A stretch of 64,000 nt of DNA from Pedobacter soli (GTDB taxonomy: Bacteria; Bacteroidota; Bacteroidia; Sphingobacteriales; Sphingobacteriaceae): the NCBI RefSeq assembly GCF_900101435.1, contig NZ_FMZH01000001.1, positions 744,001 through 808,000 on the forward strand, in the 5' to 3' direction. The notes under the pieces are model-generated. The model worked only from the letters and a program-made list of their open reading frames with translations. It did not search any database and was not told where the DNA came from. The position numbers and the translations under genes are program-made. Shown here piece by piece: positions 45,930 through 55,240 of the stretch; position 1 is the stretch's first letter; every line of letters begins with the position of its first letter.

Positions 45930-45930
45930 G

Positions 45931-46938
45931 ATGGAAAAATTTAGCAAAAACGAATTGAGGACACACCTGATCTGCTGGTCGGTCTACATTTTTGTGGAAG
46001 TTGTCCTGGCAGGGATCATCGCCGGCAGGTTCAGCAGTTTTTTCCTGTATGTGCTATTTTATGCGGTCAATATCGGACTGTTTTATTGCCACGCGCTGTG
46101 GGTAATGCCGCTGTTGAATAGGCGGACAAAAACGCGTGTACCATTTTTTTTATTGGCCGTCATATCCGAGTGCATGCTTTATCTTTCGGCCGCGACCCTG
46201 ATCAATCTCCTGCTGGAAAGTTTTGGCCTGCGGGGATCGCATTTGGTGATCAACCTCCAATACCTCGGCATCACCTTTTGGCGCTCAAGTTTTTTCATCA
46301 TGTATGCAACCGGTTATTTTTACCTTCGGGGATACCTGGAAAGAAAGGACCTTGAAACACAGCTGATCATGGCCGAAAAGGATTTCCTGAGGGCCCAGAT
46401 CAATCCCCACCTGCTTTTCAATACCCTGAATTTTATCCGGCACGCCACAAAGCACAATACCGCCCATGCATCCCTTGCCATATCTTCGCTGAGCGATTTA
46501 ATGGAATATGCACTGGAGGACAGCAAAAATGGGTTCGTGCCCCTGCGGAGGGAAACCGAGCAGGTGGAAAATCTTATTGGCCTGCACCAACTGCGTTTCG
46601 GCCATCTGCTGAAGCTGGAATATACAAACAATAATGGTAACCCGGAAGCATTGATCCTGCCCATAATACTTTTGACCCTGGTGGAGAATGTGTTCAAACA
46701 TGGTATCCTCAATGATCCTGATAACATTGCACAGATCAATGTCAGCAGTTCGGCAACTGGAATTTCTTTCAGTACGACTAACCTGATCGGACCGACCGGC
46801 AAAACCAACGCAAGAGAGACAGGCCTTCAAAATATCAGTGCCAGGCTCGAACATGCCTATCCTGCAGGGAGGTATAACTTTACCTATGGCACAAACGGAA
46901 AACAATTTGAGACCAGGCTGACCATCAACCTTGCTTGA
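45931..46938 (+). CDS. LytS/YehU-type sensor histidine kinase
   Basis: The first ~135 residues hold four membrane helices (around residues 14-33, 36-54, 66-90 and 108-128). The His_kinase motif RAQINPHLLFNTLNFIRHATKH follows, with an ATPase end including LILPIILLTLVENVFKHGI (N box) and GLQNISARLEHAYP. It lacks a large periplasmic sensor. It should pair with the LytTR regulator upstream. Confidence 0.9.
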   Translation: MEKFSKNELRTHLICWSVYIFVEVVLAGIIAGRFSSFFLYVLFYAVNIGLFYCHALWVMPLLNRRTKTRVPFFLLAVISECMLYLSAATLINLLLESFGLRGSHLVINLQYLGITFWRSSFFIMYATGYFYLRGYLERKDLETQLIMAEKDFLRAQINPHLLFNTLNFIRHATKHNTAHASLAISSLSDLMEYALEDSKNGFVPLRRETEQVENLIGLHQLRFGHLLKLEYTNNNGNPEALILPIILLTLVENVFKHGILNDPDNIAQINVSSSATGISFSTTNLIGPTGKTNARETGLQNISARLEHAYPAGRYNFTYGTNGKQFETRLTINLA

Positions 46939-47012
46939 ACATCCAAGTAGGGAATTTTATCTCCGGTGAACAACTGTTAGGTATTGATCCGCATAATGCT
47001 TATTTTCACAAT

Positions 47013-47318
47013 ATGGAAAACAAAGAATCTAGCGCGTATGTCAAGGCGAGGGCTGTCCTACTCGGCGGGTATTTTAAAACGAGGGGCTGGAATGTGGCGG
47101 AAGGGAAAAACAATACCATCTTGTTTTATATCCCTTCAACGCAGCAGTGCAACTACTCACAGCAGGACCTCGCAGACATAATCGCGGAATCTGATTTCCA
47201 CGTACCTGAAACCGGATTAAAAATGAGCTATGTCACCTATATGTTCTTCCATCATGGCCGCCTGTATACACAACTGGAGGTCTTGCCCACCCATGAGTAT
47301 GACATCTACACTGTATAG
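47013..47318 (+). CDS. Small protein of unknown function downstream of the kinase
   Basis: The ATG at 47013 (MENKESSAYVKARAVLLGGYFKTRG) gives about 101 residues; a longer TTG start at 46935 would overlap the kinase stop. It is soluble, with GWNVAEGKNNTILFYIPS and GRLYTQLEVLPTHEYDIYTV. No family is recognised. It probably shares the kinase transcript. Confidence 0.55.
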   Translation: MENKESSAYVKARAVLLGGYFKTRGWNVAEGKNNTILFYIPSTQQCNYSQQDLADIIAESDFHVPETGLKMSYVTYMFFHHGRLYTQLEVLPTHEYDIYTV

Positions 47319-47449
47319 AACAGGCTGAAAGGCAAAGGATAGATAAATAGATCCTCGCGACTGCCCGGGCAGCGGTACCATCATTACCATGGCCGGGTTA
47401 AAATCAGCCAACTACTTTCGTTATATTTGACAAGCAAAACCACCCTAGC

Positions 47450-48859
47450 TTAAATATTCACTACCTGCTCCTGATCATCTCCTCCGTCTTCGGATTTATC
47501 CTTCTGGCTGTCATCGCTACTAACTGAACCTATCTCCTTTCCCCCAGAACCTCCGCTTCCTGCCTTTGCCAATATCTTCCCACACTCCTCCCTGATCAAC
47601 CCCTCAACCTCCGCTTTGATCAACAGGTAATTCTCTGCAATCTCCTCCTGCCGCACTTCTCTTGGCCTTGGAATCTGCTTATAGCTCCCTTCCTCTTCAG
47701 CAATCGCCTGATGATCATTCTGTATCCCACAATGGAACATCTTTAATTTAATCTTCTCCTCCGGATTATCAGCTACTATGCCCACAAACTCTCCTGAAGA
47801 TAAAGAAGCAATCTTCGAAGCCGGTACCGCATAATCCATCTGTGTGGACCGTGAAATGGAGATATCAGAACTGTTGATGCTCTTACTCTCTTTATCCTGC
47901 ACAATCTTTCCAAAATTCTCAGAGAGCTTCTTTGCCGTATCCCCGCTTACCTGCCCACTGATGATATTGCCCACAATATTGGTGATCACATCCGCCTGCT
48001 CCTGCCCGTAATCTTTTCGGAGCTGTGAAAAATCCTGCAAGCCTAGTGTCGTTGCGCATTTATATCCCCTAGCCACCGCTATGTGGCTGTCCATCCCCCC
48101 TACAAAAATTGAAGAATACTCATCAAAAACAATACTACTTTTCAGCATCCCCTTTTTATTCACCAGTTTCAGCATCCTGTTTACGTATAGCGAAAGTACC
48201 GCCCCATAGGTCTGCACCTTCTGCGGGTTATTGCCCATACAGACAATCTTTGGTTCCAGCGGGTTATTGATATCCAGCGTAAAATCATTACCGCTCAAAA
48301 CATAATAAAGTTGTGGAGAAGATAACCTGGCCAAACCAATCTTCGCCGATGCGATCTGCCCCTCCAATTGTGGCATAGCCTTTCTTTGCAGAGCAGAAAT
48401 AAATGGATTGATCAATACCCTGATTTCCGGTTCTTCATGCAAAACCGCAAATAACTTATCATAGTCCGCCTGGATCAGTTCAATCGCATGCGGCAGCGTA
48501 CAATAGCGTCCGTTTTTGTATTTCCTTAAAAACCAGATCACCGCCGTCACAAAATTGATTGCACTCTCCACAAAAAAATCACCCTGTTTTTTGATCCAGT
48601 CCCGGTTCAGCCCCAGCATGATCGTACGGCTGGCCTCCGTCGCATCGGTAATATCTTCCATACTCTGCGGATCTAAAGGATTGCACCTATGGAAAATCCG
48701 GTCAAAATCGATTACCCAAAAGCTTGGTTTTACCGTATAATTATCCCGGTATTTTAGCAGCGCATTATAGGCAATGATCGAAAGATCATCAAATTTAAAA
48801 TCGTATAAAAACATTGAAAAACCTTTACGGATATGCTGGGTGATCACATGGCGGATCAC
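47450..48859 (-). CDS. Type IV coupling protein, C-terminal fragment (frameshifted)
   Basis: It starts at GTG (48859; reading IRHVITQHIRKGFSMFLYDFKFDDLS), in the frame that continues the coupling-protein domain. The fragment carries the rest of the VirD4/MobC-type ATPase: VFDEYSSIFVGGM (Walker B region) and TTLGLQDFSQLRKDYG. A normal gene would read GTPGSGKSYFVIRHV across the junction. An 11-bp insertion (48873-48883 on the plus strand) breaks the frame after Walker A. The fragment alone lacks Walker A. Whether it is translated depends on reinitiation at the four-base GTGA overlap. Confidence 0.85.
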   Translation of the reverse strand: MIRHVITQHIRKGFSMFLYDFKFDDLSIIAYNALLKYRDNYTVKPSFWVIDFDRIFHRCNPLDPQSMEDITDATEASRTIMLGLNRDWIKKQGDFFVESAINFVTAVIWFLRKYKNGRYCTLPHAIELIQADYDKLFAVLHEEPEIRVLINPFISALQRKAMPQLEGQIASAKIGLARLSSPQLYYVLSGNDFTLDINNPLEPKIVCMGNNPQKVQTYGAVLSLYVNRMLKLVNKKGMLKSSIVFDEYSSIFVGGMDSHIAVARGYKCATTLGLQDFSQLRKDYGQEQADVITNIVGNIISGQVSGDTAKKLSENFGKIVQDKESKSINSSDISISRSTQMDYAVPASKIASLSSGEFVGIVADNPEEKIKLKMFHCGIQNDHQAIAEEEGSYKQIPRPREVRQEEIAENYLLIKAEVEGLIREECGKILAKAGSGGSGGKEIGSVSSDDSQKDKSEDGGDDQEQVVNI

Positions 48860-49515
48860 AAAATAACTCTTACCCGGCTTTTCCCAGATCCGGGGGTACC
48901 CGTAACGAGCAGCCCCCGGAAAGGATTGATGATATTGATGTAAGAGTTCCTGATTTTTCCTTTCAGACTATATTTTGCAGGCAGGTTGATAGAATATTCA
49001 TTTTCCAAAAGCCTTTCCTCTTGCGGAAAAGTTTCGTTCTCGCTATTAAATACATCGGTATTAATCGATGCTTTGATCAATCTGGACAGCATTGCACCAC
49101 CGGAAAGCATCAACAAATAACCCGTAGTGGTAACCATGATATAAAGCCCGGCGGTCAGCCGGGCCTCAAATCCCAACAAAAAAACAATACCCGCTATAAA
49201 ATAAAACACCAGTCCTGTAACCATATACATGACTATATTCTTTTTCCTGATCTTTTCATCTTTCCTCCCCTTTACTCCCAATAACGAAACCGCTAAACAT
49301 AATAAAGTCGCTAACTTTGGCACCAAAAATCCATCAAAAAGCCCAGTCCTTGAAATATTCAAAACCAACCGATCGGTAATCCCTGCCGTAAAGCCCCAGA
49401 TCTTAAAAGCCAGGTAACAGCTCATATAAAAATGGATGCTTAAAATAAACAGGCTGATGAGCCTGGTAAAATCGGTGATCTTACGCAAGCCCCCGATATC
49501 TTCTCCTGTATTCAT
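48856..49515 (-). CDS. Type IV coupling protein, N-terminal fragment (frameshifted)
   Basis: The N-terminal ~150 residues have four membrane helices (around 15-35, 55-75, 90-110, 115-140), followed by YSINLPAKYSLKGKIRNSYINIINPFRGLLVTGTPGSGKS, the start of the ATPase domain. It then ends with RVRVIL and a TGA because of the 11-bp insertion. Coupling proteins normally run ~650-700 residues uninterrupted and link the relaxosome to the transfer channel. As read, mobilization would fail unless a frameshift or coupled translation restores it, or the insertion is a sequencing error. Confidence 0.85.
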   Translation of the reverse strand: MNTGEDIGGLRKITDFTRLISLFILSIHFYMSCYLAFKIWGFTAGITDRLVLNISRTGLFDGFLVPKLATLLCLAVSLLGVKGRKDEKIRKKNIVMYMVTGLVFYFIAGIVFLLGFEARLTAGLYIMVTTTGYLLMLSGGAMLSRLIKASINTDVFNSENETFPQEERLLENEYSINLPAKYSLKGKIRNSYINIINPFRGLLVTGTPGSGKSRVRVIL

Positions 49516-49524
49516 ATAGACCTG

Positions 49525-50448
49525 CTAAAATTTAAGTTCCTGATGCTGCCCTTTTCTTTTTTTCCGTTTTTTGTTCCGCGAGGCGAGAGCGGGAGGATCA
49601 AAATCAGGCCGGGCCAATAGCAGATCCATCAAGGTATCTACCGGTTTGGCCAATAGCTGTGGCAAAACGTTCAAGTTCTGTTCCTGAATTGAAACAACCT
49701 GAATTTGCTCATGCCTATTCAGATGCCCAGCCATACTTAGCCGCTCTTCCAGGTTTCCGTTTTTTTGGGCATTGGCATATCGAAAACTTTCGGCCAATGA
49801 CCTTTCAAAAGCAAACATTTCATCAAATACCTTTTCCCCAGAAGTTTTAAAAGCTACCCGGTCAAACTGCCCGATCTTTCTCGAATGCTGCTCATTGTTA
49901 CCCCTGGAATTGTTCATCGGACTGAGCTTGATCTTATTAGTAATATCCTTACGGCTCACAATCACCTGGATATGCATCTGCTCACCCGGCTTGACCTCAC
50001 CTCTTTTCACAGTTCCGTTTTTTACCTCTTTATCCTTTGCAGAATAATACCGGTGGTTTTCCAGCTTCCCGAACCACAATAAATCTTCATTGCTGTTAAT
50101 ACCTGTACGGTGAAAATTACGGGCGTATTCATCCATAATTTTAACGGCAAAAGCCTTTAATTGCTCCTTCAACTCTTTACCTTCCAACATTTTTAAATGC
50201 GTAATCTCCTTTTGGCTGGGTGAGATATTGACCAGGAAAAACTTGGCATCAGTCTGGGATAGCTTTGCGATATTCCCATCGATCAGGGTTTTAACCCGGT
50301 AAGATTCAATATAATTATCTCTCCCATTAAACCAATGCTCTGTCTTCTGCTCCGCAAACAATCGATTCTCCTTATCCAGGTAATGCACTAACTGTGCACT
50401 ACTGCCCTTATTGTTACCCGTTTCGCTTGCCGAGATATTGATAAACAT
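49525..50448 (-). CDS. Relaxase, MobB type (DUF5712-like)
   Basis: The protein starts MFINISASETGNNKGSSAQLVHYLDKENR, the typical start of the MobB-type relaxases of Bacteroidetes elements. The HxQ relaxase metal-site motif appears as GEQMHIQVIVSRKD. A YY pair at about residue 135 (HRYYSAKD) is a candidate for the nicking tyrosine. The C-terminus is Lys/Arg-rich. It nicks oriT and is piloted into the recipient. It follows the accessory protein by 4 bp and precedes the coupling protein by 10 bp, matching a mobA-mobB-mobC order. Confidence 0.85.
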   Translation of the reverse strand: MFINISASETGNNKGSSAQLVHYLDKENRLFAEQKTEHWFNGRDNYIESYRVKTLIDGNIAKLSQTDAKFFLVNISPSQKEITHLKMLEGKELKEQLKAFAVKIMDEYARNFHRTGINSNEDLLWFGKLENHRYYSAKDKEVKNGTVKRGEVKPGEQMHIQVIVSRKDITNKIKLSPMNNSRGNNEQHSRKIGQFDRVAFKTSGEKVFDEMFAFERSLAESFRYANAQKNGNLEERLSMAGHLNRHEQIQVVSIQEQNLNVLPQLLAKPVDTLMDLLLARPDFDPPALASRNKKRKKRKGQHQELKF

Positions 50449-50451
50449 AAT

Positions 50452-51003
50452 CTATAAATTTTCAACCTGCTTACGTGCGGATTCTGCCAGTTCTTCTTTT
50501 TCCCTGGTTTTAAAGCTGCCCAGTTCTTCGCGCGATTTAATGTAACCGTTTAATATCTGCAGCATTTTAACCTTTAGCTTTTCCCGTGATTCCATTTTCT
50601 GCGCAATGAGTTTGATCAGCCTATCATTATCCTGAGCTGTTTTTATGAAATCTTCCTGGTTTTTCAGCATTGTTTTATTTGCTCCCAGCACCTGTTCATT
50701 GAAAAACTTCACGATATCCCGCTGGTTGTTGATCATTTTCTCCACCCCTTGCTTGATCGGAATCAGCAGCAGGTCTTCCTGCGAACGGATAAAAGCCATA
50801 TAGCTCTTATGCCCCTTGGCCAGCGAAATTTTTAACAGCTCATCATTCAAATCCGTCGGATCCTTTTTGTTCCGGTAAAAGTAATCCACCATCTGCGCGA
50901 ATACGAGCCGCTTTGATCTGCCCAGTGCCAAACTGATTTTTGAGAGTTTTTCAGCAGTAACTTTACCATATTTTATCGCATTCAGATTTTCCATATCATC
51001 CAT
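50452..51003 (-). CDS. Mobilization accessory protein (BfmA/BtgA type)
   Basis: The ATG at 51003 (MDDMENLNAIKYGKVTAEKL) is preferred; a start at 51033 is possible. Early residues AIKYGKVTAEKLSKISLALGRSKRLVFAQMVDYFYRNKKDP look like a ribbon- or helix-type DNA-binding domain. The rest is long amphipathic helix, probably coiled coil. It would bind oriT and recruit the relaxase coded 4 bp downstream. Confidence 0.78.
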   Translation of the reverse strand: MDDMENLNAIKYGKVTAEKLSKISLALGRSKRLVFAQMVDYFYRNKKDPTDLNDELLKISLAKGHKSYMAFIRSQEDLLLIPIKQGVEKMINNQRDIVKFFNEQVLGANKTMLKNQEDFIKTAQDNDRLIKLIAQKMESREKLKVKMLQILNGYIKSREELGSFKTREKEELAESARKQVENL

Positions 51004-51240
51004 AATCACAATGAGCTTATTAGCGGCAGCCATACGACTCGCCTGTCGACCCCGCCAAAGGCAAAGCCAATAAAAAATAATTCATTACAAAGGAACAACT
51101 GACTAAAAGTGAAAACACTACAAGAATAAAATAACTGATAGCCCTACCCTGCCCACAAAGCAGATTCCCCCATCGATACCCATTATCCATACTAAACATT
51201 GCTACAACACACCAAAGAATTCCCGGAGAATTCCAAACAT

Positions 51241-51358
51241 GCCCCAAAAGCTCGCTTTCGGGGCGTAAAGTAGGGCCTGCCCAACTTCCGCTTGCTACTT
51301 TTCCTAAAAGGGAAAAGGACTATGGCGAAGAACTGAGCCGGCGGTTAAACCGGAAAAG
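51241..51358. other. Candidate oriT region with hairpins
   Basis: Upstream of the mob genes, GCCCC...GGGGC with internal AAAGC/GCTTT (51241-51264) folds into a long hairpin; TTTTCC-TAAAA-GGGAAAA (near 51298-51315) and CGGTTTAACCG-like (near 51340) follow. oriT of Bacteroidetes elements commonly lies just upstream of the mob operon and contains such inverted repeats. The nick site cannot be named. A small reading frame overlapping it (51020-51247) looks fortuitous. Confidence 0.5.
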
Positions 51359-51718
51359 TTAGGGGCATTTTTGTTTGCTACATTTAACCGTCATATCCTT
51401 CAACACAGGCTTACCTATTTCATTAGCCTCCACCGCCAGTTCCACAATTGCGCCAAAAGGTAAATAACGGACTTCTGTCTGACCTGCCATGTAACGGTGC
51501 TGATCAGCGGCCTTGCTATATACCGAAAGAGATATCTTTCCCTGTAAATCCATTAGGGTAAAAAAACAGTTGATCGCGAGCCCACTTTTTGACCATAACA
51601 TAAAGTCGAGTTTTGCACTGTAACTACCAAGTGGGACTTTATCCTTAGTATATGGATAATTTTTAGGCACTAACTCCATTTCCAAATCAGGAGTCAATTC
51701 AAGTACAGTTGTTTCCAT
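51359..51718 (-). CDS. Unknown protein under the palindromic operator
   Basis: The ATG at 51718 (METTVLELTPDLEMELVPKNYPYT) gives ~119 residues rich in beta strands, ending in a Lys/Cys tail (TVKCSKQKCP). No family or motif is recognised. Upstream, at 51765-51786, is the second copy of the TATCCAATATTGG palindrome, 19 bp from a CAATTTTG box, so this gene should be regulated with the tra operon. Confidence 0.6.
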   Translation of the reverse strand: METTVLELTPDLEMELVPKNYPYTKDKVPLGSYSAKLDFMLWSKSGLAINCFFTLMDLQGKISLSVYSKAADQHRYMAGQTEVRYLPFGAIVELAVEANEIGKPVLKDMTVKCSKQKCP

Positions 51719-51764
51719 GCTTTCCAAAATTGATGCTCAAAATTGGCCAAGTAAAATCAGGGGT

Positions 51765-51786
51765 TATCCAATATTGGAAAGATTGG
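51765..51786 (-). promoter_or_regulatory. Second copy of the tra-operator palindrome
   Basis: TATCCAATATTGGAAAGATTGG matches the tra-operon site (TATCCAATATTGGATAGATTGG, 23663-23684) at all but one position. On the minus strand the spacing to a TTTTG-ending -7-like box is 19 bp in both places. The conserved GATTGG side suggests the site continues beyond the core palindrome. The remaining gap (to 52123) shows no gene. Confidence 0.65.
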
Positions 51787-52123
51787 CCTAAAAGCCAAAA
51801 GCTTCGGCCCTGTACAATAAAGCGACCTAAACGAGTAAAAGAATTAAAAATGATTTTATGATAAGATCGAAAATTGTACATTTGGAAGCAACGAAGTATG
51901 CTAAAAATGTTCTCAATTATTCACCATAACGCTCCTTTCAAACCCCACTATACATGTTTTAGAGTATATACGAAAGTGCCTCCTGCGGTCATTCCCCTAA
52001 TGCGCCAACATAACCTGAAATAACAGCGAAGGGAAATAAAATTCACTGAAGTGAATCCTGAAGTATAAAGTACCCTCATAGATCCTGATAAAATACGGGC
52101 AGATTTACAGTTGATAAAACCCC

Positions 52124-54913
52124 ATGACTAATAAAACGCAACTCAGAACCCACCAGTTAGAAATTCTTGAAACATTAAACTCACGCGTTAACCTCAAGCA
52201 AAAACAAACTATTATTTCCATGGTCCCTGGTAGTGGTAAAACACTATTGATTGGTGTTTTCCTGAAAGATTATCTTGAATCGCAGAAACAAAAGGCGAGA
52301 GTTTTGATTATTTGTGACTCTCTACTGGTTAGGGCGCAAACTATTTTGATTTTAAGTGAGGAACTTTCAGAAAAAGTAGGCACGTTATCAGATATCAGAA
52401 GCAGTAGGGTAATTGCCGCACATGCTGCAGAATTACGGGATCGCCTGGAAACCTCTAACCGAAAAAACGCTTTTGATTTGGTAATTTTCCTGGATACCAA
52501 ATATTCGGCTTATCAAAAATTCAATGAAAACAATGGTCAAAAGGCCTGGTTTGAAATTATATTTACCGGCCCGGCAGAGCAAAATGGCATTTTTGGAGAA
52601 CTGAATTACCGTTATACTTTTAAGGACGCGATCGGAGATGGCATATACTGCCCATACACGCTGATTAGCGTGAATCTTGAAATGAATGACGAAGAACAGC
52701 TTGCCCACGAATTATTTTTGAGGCTTGCACAGCACGAACCAAAGAAAACAAGCAGTCCATCTATCTTAGAATCTGAAGGTTATCTCAAGATACTGTGCAA
52801 TGACATCGTAACCAGGAGTAGAGCTGAAAAAACTTTAATCCTAGCACCCAATATCCAGACAGCAGAACGTATTAGTGAACTTTTAAATAACATTCATAGC
52901 AGTGAAACCTTTGCCACCAGTATCCATACAGGTAAAAAGCGGGAAAGTATTAATGGTATTATCGATGATTTTGACAATCCAACTTCTGCTTTGCGGATTT
53001 TGATTGTGGTCGGCTTGATACCTTTAATTAGCAGGATACGAACTACCAGAAACCTCATCCCGCTGAGAAAAAGCGCCAGCACTTTGCTTTCTGTACTGGG
53101 CTACTCGCTCAGACGTTTTCAAGGTAAGGAATCAGTAACGGTTTTTGATTATATTGGGGTAAGAAAACTATTAAATGACCCAGAACTCGATGGCCTTCCA
53201 ATAGAGGATGATATTGAAGTGATCGATGCTAAAAAGCTTCTCGCCGAGGCCCATTACATCAGTTTCAGGGATAAAAAGAATATTGACCCAGTCCTGGCCG
53301 TTGACGAACTCGCTGAGGAACTTAGCGATATTATTAAAGTTATTCCTGGCGAACAGGGGGCAATGATCGGTATTTTTGGTAACTGGGGCCGCGGAAAAAC
53401 CTTTTTAATGGACATTGTTTGGAAAAAACTGGTAGAAGACCAGAGCTTCCATAGGATAGACTTTCATGCCTGGCGGTACCAGGATACACCTGCCACCTGG
53501 GCCTATTTATATGAGCTCCTTGCTGAGGCTTATTTTGACCATGGAGAAAAAAAATGGTATAAACCTAAATGGATAACCAGTTATTTCAACAGGTTAAAAC
53601 TCAACCTCATTCGGGAAAAATTCCTTACCGTTGTTAAATTAGTAGGGACAATAGCCTTTGGAGTGATTCTTATCCCAGCAGTGAAACTTTATCTAAAAAG
53701 TGATAACGACTTATTGAATTTCTTCAGGTGGCCAGCCAGTTTCTCGGTTTTTGCCTATACCGCTTGGAAATCGCTGGAAAAAGATTACAGTGCGAAAGCT
53801 AAAGATGTATTTTCAAAGTATTTCTTAAAACACTCTTTCAAAGACCATTTGGGGCTACAAGCGGAAATACAACAAGAGACCCAGAAGCTTGTTAAATGCT
53901 GGATCCCGAAAAAAGACCTCGGTAAGAAAAGGCTCATACTATTCGTAGATGACATCGACCGTTGCAATGAGCTAAAAGTAATCCAAATCATTGATTCCCT
54001 GAGGGTACTTTTAGAAGATCATGAAATTGCAGAAAGGGTTGTCATCTTAGCCGCGATAGATGAGCGTTTCTTAAAACTAGCAATAAAAACGAAGTACACA
54101 CAGCTACTGTCTGTCGAGAAAAAAGATGCGGAACAAACTGCAACCGACCTCAACCGGGTAACGGATGAATACATGGATAAACTCTTCATCTCCGGAATTA
54201 GGCTTGGTAACCTTTCCCGTTTAGACAGGGACGATTTCATGCTGTCATTGACCAAACCAGACAGATCTTCTGATGCTGTGCTTAAATCACTTGAAGAGAT
54301 CATCTCCGATGAACAGCGTACAATCGATTCCCGGATGACCCCATTTCTGCAAGATATACTGCTCCAGGATGATATCGAAAGAAGTTATGACCAGCAGCAA
54401 TATGATGAAGGCTTAATGGAGGGGACTATTGACGAAGAGTATTACCCTGAATATCTCGAACCCTCTGAGCCGATATCCATTGACCAGCCTATCCGTACCA
54501 AAGAAAAGCTATCTGAAGATGAAGTTGCAATACTCAGATACGCAACAATTTGGTTTGAAGACGCAACGCCCCGCCAGATACGAATATTTTACTATCGATA
54601 TCTAATGGCTAAAAATCTTCTAGATCGCCGATACCGCGCACTAGCCAGAAACAACACCTGGAAGAATCCCCGGCACTCTGCAATTCTTGCCAGGTTGATC
54701 ATCCACTATACCAATCAAAATTCCAATGTAAATAAAAACAGGGAGCCGGAAGGAAAACAAAGTAAACAACAGGTATCACTTCAGGAACGCCTGAAAGCGG
54801 CCATGAAATCCAATACTGAGAAGATGTCTGTGGATCCGCTCCATAAAGTTTTGATGCCCACTCAAGACTATCTGCTAATGCTAAAAGTCCTTGATACAGT
54901 GATAGCATATTAA
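52124..54913 (+). CDS. Fusion of degenerate SF2-helicase-like domain with KAP-family NTPase
   Basis: Residues 1-350 follow the SF2 (ResIII-type) helicase layout. Motif I is intact (SMVPGSGKT, 32-40), but motif II reads FLDTK (122-126) in place of DEAH. The SAT-type motif reads FTGPAE (147-152), the motif V segment lacks the usual G-x-D, and motif VI reads LGYSLRRFQGK instead of GRxxR. Residues ~400-930 are a KAP P-loop NTPase: Walker A GIFGNWGRGKT (416-426), FHAWRYQ (447-453), two membrane helices (501-525, 537-550) and Walker B RLILFVDDIDRC (603-614). KAP proteins work at the membrane and are frequent in phage defence. The helicase part probably binds nucleic acid without unwinding. I infer a sensor-plus-membrane-effector protein. 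Confidence 0.82.
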   Translation: MTNKTQLRTHQLEILETLNSRVNLKQKQTIISMVPGSGKTLLIGVFLKDYLESQKQKARVLIICDSLLVRAQTILILSEELSEKVGTLSDIRSSRVIAAHAAELRDRLETSNRKNAFDLVIFLDTKYSAYQKFNENNGQKAWFEIIFTGPAEQNGIFGELNYRYTFKDAIGDGIYCPYTLISVNLEMNDEEQLAHELFLRLAQHEPKKTSSPSILESEGYLKILCNDIVTRSRAEKTLILAPNIQTAERISELLNNIHSSETFATSIHTGKKRESINGIIDDFDNPTSALRILIVVGLIPLISRIRTTRNLIPLRKSASTLLSVLGYSLRRFQGKESVTVFDYIGVRKLLNDPELDGLPIEDDIEVIDAKKLLAEAHYISFRDKKNIDPVLAVDELAEELSDIIKVIPGEQGAMIGIFGNWGRGKTFLMDIVWKKLVEDQSFHRIDFHAWRYQDTPATWAYLYELLAEAYFDHGEKKWYKPKWITSYFNRLKLNLIREKFLTVVKLVGTIAFGVILIPAVKLYLKSDNDLLNFFRWPASFSVFAYTAWKSLEKDYSAKAKDVFSKYFLKHSFKDHLGLQAEIQQETQKLVKCWIPKKDLGKKRLILFVDDIDRCNELKVIQIIDSLRVLLEDHEIAERVVILAAIDERFLKLAIKTKYTQLLSVEKKDAEQTATDLNRVTDEYMDKLFISGIRLGNLSRLDRDDFMLSLTKPDRSSDAVLKSLEEIISDEQRTIDSRMTPFLQDILLQDDIERSYDQQQYDEGLMEGTIDEEYYPEYLEPSEPISIDQPIRTKEKLSEDEVAILRYATIWFEDATPRQIRIFYYRYLMAKNLLDRRYRALARNNTWKNPRHSAILARLIIHYTNQNSNVNKNREPEGKQSKQQVSLQERLKAAMKSNTEKMSVDPLHKVLMPTQDYLLMLKVLDTVIAY

Positions 54914-55240
54914 AGAAATATTGATGTCAATAAAACACACTGGTGGTATAATTTTCCACCCGGTAAAGCTCGGATTCTGCCAAAACAAAAGGAGGAAAGG
55001 TATAAAAAGTTCCCGGCGTAAAATCCCCCGGGATGTTTATGCCGGAAATCCTTTGCGTGCCACAACTAAGCCCTAATTTTGATTAAGAGTTAAATAAAAA
55101 CCTAAATAGAAAGTAAAATAAAAATGCCTTTTTAAAGATTACTAAAGTTTTTCATTCTTCTACGGTGGAGATTTGGAGATTCCTCGCAGGATAATCCCAG
55201 CCAGTAATCTATAGCTTGCAGTAAATGCTTCCACCAGGTG
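54914..55240. other. Gap with imperfect long hairpin
   Basis: Between the KAP-fusion gene and the McrC gene, CCGGCGTAAAATC (55013-55025) pairs imperfectly with GATGTTTATGCCGG (55032-55045). It could be a terminator for the plus-strand gene, although no T-run follows. A minus-strand frame running from the mcrC 3' end to 55132 exists but resembles no family. Confidence 0.4.

Noticed and set aside
51020..51247. 75-codon minus frame with one hydrophobic segment upstream of the mobilization genes
   Set aside because: It overlaps the accessory gene start and the candidate oriT hairpin; no family recognised.
32959..54949. Identical 14-mer CACACTGGTGGTAT at 32959 and 54936
   Set aside because: A shared 14-mer in 64 kb is expected by chance several times, and the flanks do not match.
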